Of a DNA stretch of 64,000 nt, positions 27,186 to 35,243 are shown piece after piece. How positions within the stretch are numbered: position 1 is the stretch's first letter; every line of letters begins with the position of its first letter. A model generated the notes under the pieces. That model saw only the letters and a list, made by a program, of their open reading frames with translations, made no database searches and had not been told where the DNA came from. Source of the stretch: Shewanella kaireitica (GTDB lineage Bacteria > Pseudomonadota > Gammaproteobacteria > Enterobacterales > Shewanellaceae); NCBI RefSeq assembly GCF_023284045.1, contig NZ_JAKIKQ010000012.1:91996-155995 (forward strand), in the 5' to 3' direction. Position numbers and translations under genes: made by a program.

Positions 27186-27893
27186 TTGAATAAAAGTGTT
27201 GTTACCAATTTGATTGCTGCGCTGGCAGTATTAGGCGGCTATTTATTAGCGCAGCCAGTTCTTCTAACTGTTGGTTTGTTCGCACTTTCAGGTGCGATCA
27301 CTAACTGGCTCGCTATTCATATGCTGTTTGAGAAAGTGCCTGGTCTCTATGGTTCTGGTGTGGTGCCATCTCGCTTTGAAGAGTTTAAAGAAGGGATTGC
27401 TCATTTGATGATGAAGCAGTTTTTTACTGAAGAAAATATAGAACGATTTCTGTCGCAGCAGGGTAATGCAGAGCAACATATCGACCTACAACCTGTGATT
27501 GAGAAGTTAGATCTGTCACCTGCATTCGACGCTTTAGTCAGCACTGTTTCACAGTCCTCACTCGGTGGCATGTTATCGATGTTTGGCGGTACCGATGCGA
27601 TTGAACCCTTGCGTGAGCCGTTTATGGAAAAAATGAAAACATCGCTCAGTGAGATATCTCAGTCCGATCAATTTTACGAGTTACTTAAAGCAGAGCTCGA
27701 ACAAAGCAATGTCATCGATGATATGCGATTGAAAATAGAGGATATTGTTAACCAGCGATTAAATGAATTAACACCGCAACTGGTCAAAGAGATAGTGCAG
27801 GATATGATCAAGAAGCATTTAGGTTGGTTAGTCGTTTGGGGCGGAATTTTTGGTGGCTTAATCGGTTTAGTCGCCGCGCTGGTTCAAGGCTAA
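27186..27893 (+). CDS. DUF445 family membrane protein
   Basis: Encodes 235 residues from a TTG start. It has an N-terminal hydrophobic hairpin (about residues 5-45, including the signature ITNWLAIHMLFEKVPG), a long helical middle and a C-terminal transmembrane helix (about residues 212-232). DUF445 proteins (YheB/YjiN-like) have no settled function. The TTG at 27186 is preferred because GGGGAA lies seven bases upstream and relatives start MNKS. A GTG at 27129 gives a longer form without a ribosome site. It is followed by its own terminator. Confidence 0.8.
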   Translation: MNKSVVTNLIAALAVLGGYLLAQPVLLTVGLFALSGAITNWLAIHMLFEKVPGLYGSGVVPSRFEEFKEGIAHLMMKQFFTEENIERFLSQQGNAEQHIDLQPVIEKLDLSPAFDALVSTVSQSSLGGMLSMFGGTDAIEPLREPFMEKMKTSLSEISQSDQFYELLKAELEQSNVIDDMRLKIEDIVNQRLNELTPQLVKEIVQDMIKKHLGWLVVWGGIFGGLIGLVAALVQG

Positions 27894-27916
27894 TTGTTGT
27901 AGTTGTTATAGATTTT

Positions 27917-27941
27917 AAAGGGAGCGAAGGCTTCCTTTTTT
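27917..27941 (+). terminator. Intrinsic terminator after the DUF445 gene
   Basis: Stem GGGAGC / GCTTCC (one G-U) with a GAAG loop, preceded by AAA and followed by six T. Confidence 0.7.
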
Positions 27942-28022
27942 ATGAGTGAAATTTACAGAGAGCATACGGAACGTGCTATGGTTTTATACCATAAAAGTAT
28001 TTTTAGATACTGGGAGCAATGG

Positions 28023-28373
28023 ATGAGCCTACACCACACAATAAATTACTTGGAAATGCCTGTTAAGAATATTCAATCGACAAAAGATTTTTTCAGTCAA
28101 GTTTTTGATTGGGAGTTTGTTGATTATGGACCTGAGTATAGCTGTTTTCTAAATGCTGGAATAACCGGCGGATTTTATCTATCCGATCAAAATTTTACCT
28201 TAGCAAAGGGCTCTCCTTTGTTGGTCATTTATTCAAATGAGCTAGCCAGCTCCTTGCAGAAGGTCACCGATGCGGGTGGTACTATCAGTAAGCCTATATT
28301 CGAATTCCCAGGTGGAAGAAGATTTCACTTTTTAGATCCTAATGGCAATGAATATGCGATTTGGTCTGAGTAG
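28023..28373 (+). CDS. VOC family protein
   Basis: Encodes 116 residues, a single glyoxalase/bleomycin-resistance-type VOC domain. It starts HTINYLEMPVKNIQSTKDFF and ends RRFHFLDPNGNEYAIWSE, where the Glu is the usual metal-site position. I chose the ATG at 28023 because CTGGGAGC lies upstream and the family begins here; upstream ATGs at 27942 and 27978 add residues that match nothing. It is followed 35 bases later by the tautomerase gene, so the two may be co-transcribed. Substrate unknown. Confidence 0.78.
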   Translation: MSLHHTINYLEMPVKNIQSTKDFFSQVFDWEFVDYGPEYSCFLNAGITGGFYLSDQNFTLAKGSPLLVIYSNELASSLQKVTDAGGTISKPIFEFPGGRRFHFLDPNGNEYAIWSE

Positions 28374-28408
28374 TGGCGACAATATAATGATAAGAAGAAG
28401 GGCTGGAT

Positions 28409-28753
28409 ATGCCACATTGTGTTATTGAATATGCGAAACCATTAAAGCACGTTATTTCAGTCGAAGCCTTGGTCGAGGCGACACATCAAGCCTTGATTGA
28501 CTCGCAATTATTTGAGCCGCAAGCGGTGAAAACCCGCGCCCATGGGGTTGAACACTTTCGAGTTGGTGAAGATCAAGAAAATACCTTTGTGCACATTCAT
28601 ACGGCCATTATGCCAGGTCGAACAGATGAGCAAAAAGCACTGCTACTTGAGCGAGTATTTGAGGCTATTTCACTCATCACCAATTCTGTTAGCAGCGTAA
28701 CGATGGAAATAGTCGATATTAATAAGCAGCATTATATTAAGATGATGAACTGA
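28409..28753 (+). CDS. 5-carboxymethyl-2-hydroxymuconate isomerase-like tautomerase
   Basis: Encodes 114 residues of the CHMI branch of the tautomerase superfamily, with Pro2 directly after Met as the expected catalytic base (MPHCVIEY). The conserved RVGE and TFVHIHTAIMPGRTDEQK segments match E. coli HpcD/HpaF in order and length. No homoprotocatechuate pathway genes lie nearby, so it may act on another enol. GAAGAAGGGC is the ribosome site. A bidirectional terminator follows. Confidence 0.78.
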   Translation: MPHCVIEYAKPLKHVISVEALVEATHQALIDSQLFEPQAVKTRAHGVEHFRVGEDQENTFVHIHTAIMPGRTDEQKALLLERVFEAISLITNSVSSVTMEIVDINKQHYIKMMN

Positions 28754-28774
28754 ACCGTTATAAACTTTTGATAT

Positions 28775-28806
28775 ATAAAAGCCACTCTTAGGGAGTGGCT
28801 TTTTTG
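28775..28806. terminator. Bidirectional intrinsic terminator
   Basis: Stem GCCACTC / GAGTGGC with a five-base loop, flanked by AAAA on the left and seven T on the right, between convergent genes. Confidence 0.85.
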
Positions 28807-28837
28807 ATGCAGTTTGACTGACTTTCTCTAGTTGGTA

Positions 28838-30502
28838 TTAATAAGCGCTGTCGTGGACAGACTGTACTGCACGGCCTGACGGGTCAATAATACCTTGTAA
28901 GCTTTCATCCCAAGCTAGTGCCTCTGGGGTTGAGCAGGCAACAGATTTACCACCTGGTACCGTTTCTGCAGCGCTCGCAAGCGGGAATAGTTCTTCAAAG
29001 AAAGTGCGATAGAAGTAGCCTTCTTTTGTTTCCGGTGTGTTGTATGGGAATCTGAACTTAGCGTTAGCCAGCTGAAGATCATCAACGTTAGCGGCTGCAT
29101 GATCTTTAAGTCCATCAATCCATGAGTAGCCCACACCATCACTAAATTGCTCTTTTTGGCGCCAAGCCACTTCTTTTGGCAATTTATGCTCAAAGGCCTC
29201 TCGTAGGATATGCTTTTCAATTTTGCCGTCCTTCGACATTTTAGCTTCAGGGTTAGTGCGCATGGCCACATCCATAAACTCTTTGTCCAAGAAGGGCACA
29301 CGTGCTTCTAGTCCCCAAGCTGCCATAGCTTTGTTGGCACGTAAGCAATCAAACAGGTGTAGTTTATCTAGCTTACGTACTAACTCTTCATGGAATGCTT
29401 GTGCATTAGGTGCTTTGTGGAAGTATAAGTAACCACCAAATAGCTCATCAGCACCTTCGCCAGATAACACCATTTTAATACCCATTGCTTTAATTTTTCG
29501 CGCCATTAAATACATAGGCGTTGCAGCACGAATCGTGGTGACATCGTATGTTTCGAGGTGGTAGATCACATCTTTAATAGCATCGATGCCATCTTGAAAG
29601 GTAAAGGTGATTTCGTGATGAATGGTACCGATTGCATCGGCAACCTTTTTCGCTGCAATTAGATCCGGTGCGCCTTCAAGGCCGACAGCAAAAGAGTGCA
29701 GTTGTGGCCACCAAGCACTGGTTTCGCCGTCATCTTCAATCCGTCGTTTAGCAAATGTTTGGGTAATTGCAGAAATAACTGATGAATCTAAGCCTCCAGA
29801 AAGTAGTACGCCATAAGGAACATCAGACATCAACTGACGTTTAACTGCTGCTTCCAGTGCATCACGCACTTCTTCACTGCTGGCTGGGTTGCTTTGAACT
29901 GCAGCAAACTCACGCCAGTCACGCTGATAATAATGAGTTAGTTCACCGACTTTACTTGATAGAAAATGGCCCGGAGTAAAGGTCTCAACAGTTTTACAGA
30001 CCGGCATCAGTGCTTTCATTTCAGAAGAGATATAGAAGTTGCCTTCAGCATCTCTGCCGGTATAAAGCGGGATGATCCCCATGTGATCGCGACCGATTAA
30101 ATAGGTGTCTTTTGCTTTGTCATACAACACAAAAGCAAAAATGCCGTTGAGCTTATCTAAGAACTCAGTGCCGTATTCTTGATAGAGCGCTAAGATTACT
30201 TCGCAATCTGAGTTGGTTTGGTAACTGTATTTGTCACCGAGTTCTGCTTTAAGCTCTTTGTGGTTATAGATCTCACCGTTAACGGCTAAGACGATAGTTT
30301 CATCTTGGCTAAGCAATGGCTGGGCGCCGTGTTCAATGTCTACAATCGCTAAACGTTCATGAGCGAGAATAGCTTTGTCACTGCTATAGATCCCAGACCA
30401 ATCCGGTCCGCGATGACGTAGTAGTTTTGACATTTCGAGTGCGACTTGGCGCAATGGCGTCGAGTCTGATTGAATATCTAAAATAGCGAAAATTGAACAC
30501 AT
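28838..30502 (-). CDS. asnB: Asparagine synthetase B, glutamine-hydrolysing
   Basis: Encodes 554 residues, the same length as E. coli AsnB. The N-terminal glutaminase domain begins MCSIFAI with Cys2 as nucleophile and has LRHRGPDWSG and VNGEIYNHKEL. The synthetase domain has the ATP-pyrophosphatase motif LLSGGLDSSVISA (SGGLDSS) near residue 233 and GEGADELFGGYLYFHK. It makes asparagine from aspartate, glutamine and ATP. It is a single gene with its own terminator. Confidence 0.97.
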   Translation of the reverse strand: MCSIFAILDIQSDSTPLRQVALEMSKLLRHRGPDWSGIYSSDKAILAHERLAIVDIEHGAQPLLSQDETIVLAVNGEIYNHKELKAELGDKYSYQTNSDCEVILALYQEYGTEFLDKLNGIFAFVLYDKAKDTYLIGRDHMGIIPLYTGRDAEGNFYISSEMKALMPVCKTVETFTPGHFLSSKVGELTHYYQRDWREFAAVQSNPASSEEVRDALEAAVKRQLMSDVPYGVLLSGGLDSSVISAITQTFAKRRIEDDGETSAWWPQLHSFAVGLEGAPDLIAAKKVADAIGTIHHEITFTFQDGIDAIKDVIYHLETYDVTTIRAATPMYLMARKIKAMGIKMVLSGEGADELFGGYLYFHKAPNAQAFHEELVRKLDKLHLFDCLRANKAMAAWGLEARVPFLDKEFMDVAMRTNPEAKMSKDGKIEKHILREAFEHKLPKEVAWRQKEQFSDGVGYSWIDGLKDHAAANVDDLQLANAKFRFPYNTPETKEGYFYRTFFEELFPLASAAETVPGGKSVACSTPEALAWDESLQGIIDPSGRAVQSVHDSAY

Positions 30503-30875
30503 AGGTCACTCCAAAAATGTCAGTCTTAATCTCAATTGATTATTACTCTGCCATCGAAATCCATAACTTTCAAATCGTAAATTTTAGAATTCTTATCTTT
30601 TAGGTCTTTTTCTTGGGTTAATCGTTATCTTTGCAGCTGTATGAATGAGGAATGAGTAATTTAAATGGGTTTTTATTGGTTTATATTTATCTTTGTGGGT
30701 TCCGGGCTAGTTGTTAATGGATAAACGGCAATGAAGTATCAGTAATTATAGATAATGCTGTTTTTAAGAGAATTAAGTGACATTTTTCACATAAACGCAT
30801 TATTAGTCGGTAAAAGAAAATAAAAAACGCCCGATATAGCTTCGGGCGTTGATGTATTTATGTACTAAGGTGAGC
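30503..30875. other. Intergenic region between asnB and the M28 peptidase gene
   Basis: 373 bases. The left part is the asnB leader and promoter region on the minus strand, very AT-rich, with no operator I can name. The right end holds the terminator of the peptidase gene (30820-30850). Confidence 0.4.
30820..30850 (-). terminator. Intrinsic terminator of the M28 peptidase gene
   Basis: Stem AACGCCCGA / TCGGGCGTT with a seven-base loop. An A-run on the left side forms the U-tail on the minus strand. Confidence 0.85.
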
Positions 30876-32525
30876 TTAGTTATTGTCGGTTTTGGCGGGT
30901 CTTAACGAGTGAAACTCCGTGCCGCTGAAATAACCCGGCCAGTCACTATTATTACCCAGCACAGCTGCTGCATCGTAGTAAACAGCTAAGTCTTCTAACG
31001 CTCCGCTTAGATCCCAATTTTCTCGGTATTCATCACATACGCTGTGGTAACAACCTTTCATCTGTTGTTTCATCATTGCTTTGTATTCTGCAGTCGCTTC
31101 ATCAACTGGGATGCTTCCGCCTCCTGCAAATACTGCGGGTACACCATATTTAGCGAAACTAAAATGATCTGAGCGGAAAAAACCGCCAGATTCGGGGTGC
31201 TTTTCACTCTTGGCGGTACGGTTTTGAGTCGTAACTGCTGCGATTAAGTAATTTTCTAATTCTGACTTACCTTTACCTACGATAGTGTAGTCGGTGGTAC
31301 GGCCATAAATGTTGGTACTATCTAAGTTAAATACAGCCACAGTTTTGTCTAATGGATACACTGGATTCGACGCATAGTAACGCGAACCGAGTAAGCCTTG
31401 TTCTTCACCTGTCGTTGCAACAAAGGTCACTGAACGGGCAAGGGGATTGCCATTTTTGGCTTGCTTGGCAAATTGGCGAGCGATCTCTAAAATACCTGCA
31501 GTACCTGATGCGTTATCTAGTGCGCCGTTATAGATCTGATCGCCATCTTTACTTGGATCTAGACCAATATGATCCCAATGTGCGGTGAATAAAATGTGCT
31601 CATCACTGCGACTCTCGCCAGGTAGAGTCGCAACCACGTTATAACTATTGGCATATTGCGCTTTATTTTCGAATGAAATGGAAGCAGTTTGATTCAGTGA
31701 GATGTTAATCGCACTACTTGCTGCGCGGTCTGATATGGTACTTAGCGACAGGCCAGCTTTATTAAATAGCTTAGTGGCTACATCAAGAGTCATCCAACCT
31801 TCAACTTCTATCCATTTTGCTTGCTCTTCTTTACTGCGAACAAGATCTTGCTGAGCGCCAGTCCAGCTGTTTTCGACGACAGACCAAGGGTATGAAGCCG
31901 GTTCGGTATCGTGAATGATGATTGCGCCTAGGGCACCTTGACGGCTCGCTTCTTCAAACTTGTAGCTCCAGCGACCGTAATAGGTCATTGCTTTACCGTT
32001 AAACTTGCCTGATTCAGGCAAAGCAAAGCCAGGATCGTTCACCAGTATTACTGCTATTTTTCCGCTCATGTCGAGGTCTTGATAATCGTTCCACTGATAC
32101 TCGGGGGCGTTGATGCCATATCCCACAAACACTAGCGGTGCATTGGCAATATCAATTTTGCTCACATCATGACGACTACCAATAACCACATCTTGACGAT
32201 GTTGTAATTGCATGTCACCTAGCTGAATAGATTGCTGCTCTGAAGCGGTATAGGTCACCATAGGTACAGCTTGTAGGTAATCTTTGCCATTTGGCTTAAC
32301 TAAGCCCATTTCAGCAAAGGCTTTACTAAGGTAATCCAATGTTAGTTGTTCGCCCTTAGTCGTAGGGGCGCGGCCTTCAAACTCATCTGAAGCAAGGGTT
32401 TTTATATCTAAGCGAAATCGTGATTCATCAAAGGTGACTTTCTCTGGTGTGACAACATCTGTCGTATGTTGGCTACATGCACTGAGTAGAGCAAGTGCAC
32501 AGACTGGAAGCAAAGTGCGCATCAA
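30876..32525 (-). CDS. M28 family zinc peptidase, lipoprotein
   Basis: Encodes 549 residues with a lipobox (LLSAC, Cys16), so it is a lipid-anchored envelope protein. A protease-associated (PA) domain interrupts the fold at about residues 130-260. The two-zinc M28 site is complete: TAHWDHIGLD, DNASGTAGILE, GEEQGLLGSRYY, FNLDSTNIYG and a final His in RSDHFSF. It should remove N-terminal residues from peptides outside the cytoplasm. It has its own terminator and no close operon partner. Confidence 0.92.
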   Translation of the reverse strand: MMRTLLPVCALALLSACSQHTTDVVTPEKVTFDESRFRLDIKTLASDEFEGRAPTTKGEQLTLDYLSKAFAEMGLVKPNGKDYLQAVPMVTYTASEQQSIQLGDMQLQHRQDVVIGSRHDVSKIDIANAPLVFVGYGINAPEYQWNDYQDLDMSGKIAVILVNDPGFALPESGKFNGKAMTYYGRWSYKFEEASRQGALGAIIIHDTEPASYPWSVVENSWTGAQQDLVRSKEEQAKWIEVEGWMTLDVATKLFNKAGLSLSTISDRAASSAINISLNQTASISFENKAQYANSYNVVATLPGESRSDEHILFTAHWDHIGLDPSKDGDQIYNGALDNASGTAGILEIARQFAKQAKNGNPLARSVTFVATTGEEQGLLGSRYYASNPVYPLDKTVAVFNLDSTNIYGRTTDYTIVGKGKSELENYLIAAVTTQNRTAKSEKHPESGGFFRSDHFSFAKYGVPAVFAGGGSIPVDEATAEYKAMMKQQMKGCYHSVCDEYRENWDLSGALEDLAVYYDAAAVLGNNSDWPGYFSGTEFHSLRPAKTDNN

Positions 32526-33142
32526 TATGTCCTGTTATTGTTGTTTTAGACTTTTGTGTTGAGGTTTTGTTGTTCTATAGGGGGCAATCATGGAGGAAAA
32601 GCGCCTAGGTTGACAAGAGTTAGCTGTTGAAGAAAGTGTTACTCGATATTGCATTTTGTATCGAAAATTAGCCAGCCTATAGCAAACTGAGTGAATTTTA
32701 GAGTAATCGTTCAGGTTTTGAGGGTTTTAAAGCGAAATACATCAGACTTTCACTTATTTCGTTATTTTGTCATGTTTCAAAAAATTGCTGTGTGGTGGTT
32801 ATTCCCTTTTAAGCCAATGCAAAGCAGAAGTGGAAAGACTGAGGGGCTCACGTAGTGCGGCTGAGGTTAAACAAATTGGCAAAACATTGTATGCTTCGCT
32901 ATGGGATTTGGGTATAGGATAACTATTAGCTCAAATCCCACTACTTGCCTGCAGCGTTTTGAATTCCCACTGAATGGTCAAACTTTTAATGCAATTGGTA
33001 TAATAGCTTGAGCAGAGCTGTTCAGATCTTTTGGTAATAACTGTCATCTGACTTAAAGCACGGCGAACCTGCACCAGGGTCACTCTTGGCTGTGCACTGC
33101 ATAATGCGTATGGGTTTGATTGTGGTCATAAACCACTTTTAA
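32526..33142. other. 617-base gap with one possible short reading frame
   Basis: No gene recognised. A plus-strand frame at 32767-32922 would encode about 51 residues (starts TTG, contains FKKLLCGGYSLLSQC and ends SLWDLGIG) and has a lipobox-like LLSQC. It lacks an ATG and a clear ribosome site, so it may be a remnant. A TATAAT at 32999-33004 has no good -35 partner. The right part holds the 3' side of the gene at 33143. Confidence 0.35.
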
Positions 33143-33793
33143 CTATTCGCTTTGATTGTAGCTCGCATATTCAACCCATTCAGGAAGGCTGCGAGGATCG
33201 CCATAGGATTTAAAGAACTTAGGTGACGATTGTGGCGCGCGGGTTCCGATATTCGCTTCGCACCACATATTAAGCTTGTAATGGCTAGAATATCCCTCAT
33301 GGGTATAGGCATCATATGCTTTGTGAGCATGTTTCCAAAAATTGTGGTCGATGCGGCCTTTTTCTGCCAAGAAAGGATAACGAATAACTCGAATTTTAGT
33401 GTTATCGATGACTGTATTGGCCATTTTTATTAGCAGTTCAGCCAGAACTTCCGAACCGATATCCTGAATCGTTAAGGTTTCAATAGCTGTAATTTCGGCA
33501 CCAACTAAACTGATCACCCGGTTACTTAACGCCGTGGTATCAATTGCTTGGATCAGTTCATAACCAATGGTATCTAGCAAGCGATAAAGCTCAAGATCCC
33601 ACTCTGTTTCTGTAAACTTCCCTGCTTTTATAGCAGATTGAAGTTCTCTGTTTTTCTCACTTTGGATCACCAAATGTTTTTGTAAAGCAGGATACTGCTT
33701 TAGCGCTTGTGGAGAAACTTGGCTAATTAGATCAAGCAATTTGGTTTGATCTGTAATTAAGTCTGCAAATTCTAATTTGGCATCTTGATCCAC
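33143..33793 (-). CDS. Hypothetical protein, unknown family
   Basis: Encodes 216 residues, cytoplasmic by appearance. The N-terminal 140 are helical and acidic, with a segment at residues 75-125 rich in Ile, Leu and Glu. The last 75 are rich in aromatic and charged residues (NFWKHAHKAYDAYTHEGY). No motif is recognised. The ATG lies just after GAGGACAAC on the minus strand. It stands alone, between a long non-coding gap and the outer-membrane protein gene. Confidence 0.55.
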   Translation of the reverse strand: MDQDAKLEFADLITDQTKLLDLISQVSPQALKQYPALQKHLVIQSEKNRELQSAIKAGKFTETEWDLELYRLLDTIGYELIQAIDTTALSNRVISLVGAEITAIETLTIQDIGSEVLAELLIKMANTVIDNTKIRVIRYPFLAEKGRIDHNFWKHAHKAYDAYTHEGYSSHYKLNMWCEANIGTRAPQSSPKFFKSYGDPRSLPEWVEYASYNQSE

Positions 33794-33922
33794 TGTGTTG
33801 TCCTCATCTTTGTATCTGAGTAATGACTATACATCACCATGTAAATGTGTGAAAACCTAAATAGGATTCATAACTTGAGACAGTGCTGTTATCCATGGGA
33901 ATAGCCTGTAAACCCTTAAACA

Positions 33923-33949
33923 CTAGGCTCTGTATAAATTAGAGCCTAG
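33923..33949 (-). terminator. Hairpin downstream of the outer-membrane protein gene
   Basis: A perfect 9-bp stem CTAGGCTCT / AGAGCCTAG with a nine-base loop. The following U-run on the minus strand is short (TGTTTAA), so it may be a weak terminator. Confidence 0.5.
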
Positions 33950-33969
33950 CACAGGGAGTATGATTGAAA

Positions 33970-34836
33970 TTAAAAGTAGTAAGAGATTGCGAGTTCAAAC
34001 TTGTTGTCGTTATCGGTTAATCGTTCAGTTCCATTGCTCAATTGTGCAGATGCAGAGGTTCTAACATAGGTGTGAGATATTTCTGCCCACCATTGTTTAG
34101 ATTGAGTAAAAGCGATACCGTAGCCAGTTTTCATTTTAAATACATTGAGCGTTTTTGGTACGTTAGAAAGATCGGCTTTAGCTTCCACATCGAGTGACAT
34201 AAATTGTGGTTGCAGGACAAGGTAACCTGCGCTGCCTAAATCAATAGAGCCAAACAAGTTCGCTTGGTAACCTCGAAGATCAGCTTGAATACCTGACTTA
34301 TTATCGATCTCTTGTTTTACTTCACCCGTAACATAGGCAACATTTGGGAATAGTGATACACAATCCCATGGAGTGGCGACTTTTCCAATAACACCGAGAG
34401 CCACTATATCTGATGACGGAGATTTTCCTTTTGAACCATTATCTTTTGACCAGCCTTTCATGTAATCGATAGAAAAACCAATTTGCGAAATGGCCTGAGC
34501 ACCGGTCTCTAATACTTGAAAATAGCGTAGTCGACTATCTTGCTGGCCTTGGCCTTCAGCTCGTGTTTCTACGCCATGCTCAATTAAGCCAAGAAAATTA
34601 TTCCCTTTTGAATATTGACCCGCCACACCTAGCATCGCATTGACTTTACCATTGTCATCTGAGCTGACACTGGTAAATGAATTAACAGCGGTGAGGTCGC
34701 TAGGATCGATATCGGCCTTTTCCGTTGCTTCAACTTTCTCATGCTCACTTTTGTGTGTTTTTACTGGAACCTCAGTTGCCGAAGCCGCTAAAGAGATAAC
34801 TGATGCCGCGAGTGCTGTAACGAAGTGTTTTTTCAT
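33970..34836 (-). CDS. Exported outer-membrane-type protein, unknown
   Basis: Encodes 288 residues with a signal peptide (residues 1-20, ending ASA). After an acidic linker of about 30 residues, the rest alternates hydrophobic and polar residues in antiparallel beta pattern and ends in IAFTQSKQWWAEISHTY..ISYYF, with the C-terminal aromatic typical of a beta-barrel. About 10-12 strands would fit. I do not recognise the family. It is divergent from the TonB receptor gene across a 407-base region. Confidence 0.6.
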   Translation of the reverse strand: MKKHFVTALAASVISLAASATEVPVKTHKSEHEKVEATEKADIDPSDLTAVNSFTSVSSDDNGKVNAMLGVAGQYSKGNNFLGLIEHGVETRAEGQGQQDSRLRYFQVLETGAQAISQIGFSIDYMKGWSKDNGSKGKSPSSDIVALGVIGKVATPWDCVSLFPNVAYVTGEVKQEIDNKSGIQADLRGYQANLFGSIDLGSAGYLVLQPQFMSLDVEAKADLSNVPKTLNVFKMKTGYGIAFTQSKQWWAEISHTYVRTSASAQLSNGTERLTDNDNKFELAISYYF

Positions 34837-34983
34837 AATATTTGCCTTATTCTCAATGCTTAAAAAGTGGTCGTAGCCGCAAACACACAGCTGCCTACTG
34901 GCAAGCTAGTAGCCTCTTTTTGACCCTGTTTCGATGTGGCTATATTAATTGCGAGCGGATTACTAAGCTTTTGTAGTGCTTTT

Positions 34984-35046
34984 AGTAATGAGTAATGAGT
35001 AATGAGTAATGAGTAATGAGTAATGAGTAATGAGTAATGAGTAATG
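34984..35046. repeat. Nine perfect copies of heptamer AGTAATG
   Basis: Nine uninterrupted copies of a 7-bp unit (63 bases) lie between divergent genes, about 150 bases upstream of the outer-membrane protein start and 200 upstream of the TonB receptor start. The unit contains TAA, ATG and TGA words but no long frame. Tracts of this kind change copy number by slippage. Confidence 0.95.
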
Positions 35047-35218
35047 AATGGCAGGGCGGAAAGGGGTAGATAGACTTTGTAAAAGTGTAGACCGATGAAG
35101 AAGGCTAATGTACAGAGCGGTGCTGCTTATATGCTGCTTCATGCGTTGTTAGGATTTACTTTGTAAGTCATACATTTGTAAATTTTCTGTAAGCGCATTG
35201 ATTTTGTTATTTATATGT

Positions 35219-35239
35219 AAATAATAGTCGTTCTCATTT
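35219..35239 (+). promoter_or_regulatory. Fur-like box upstream of TonB receptor gene
   Basis: AATAATAGTCGTTCTCATTT just upstream of the start codon has a good right half-site (TTCTCATTT) and a partial left half (AATAAT) of the Fur palindrome. Its position fits iron-repressed control of the receptor gene. Confidence 0.5.
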
Positions 35240-35243
35240 ACAT

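Larger units (their letters stand above)
34837..35243. other. Divergent control region with heptamer repeat and Fur box
   Basis: 407 bases between the outer-membrane protein gene (left, minus) and the TonB receptor gene (right, plus). Contains the nine-copy heptamer repeat at 34984-35046 and the Fur-like site at 35219-35239. No further sites could be supported. Confidence 0.5.
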
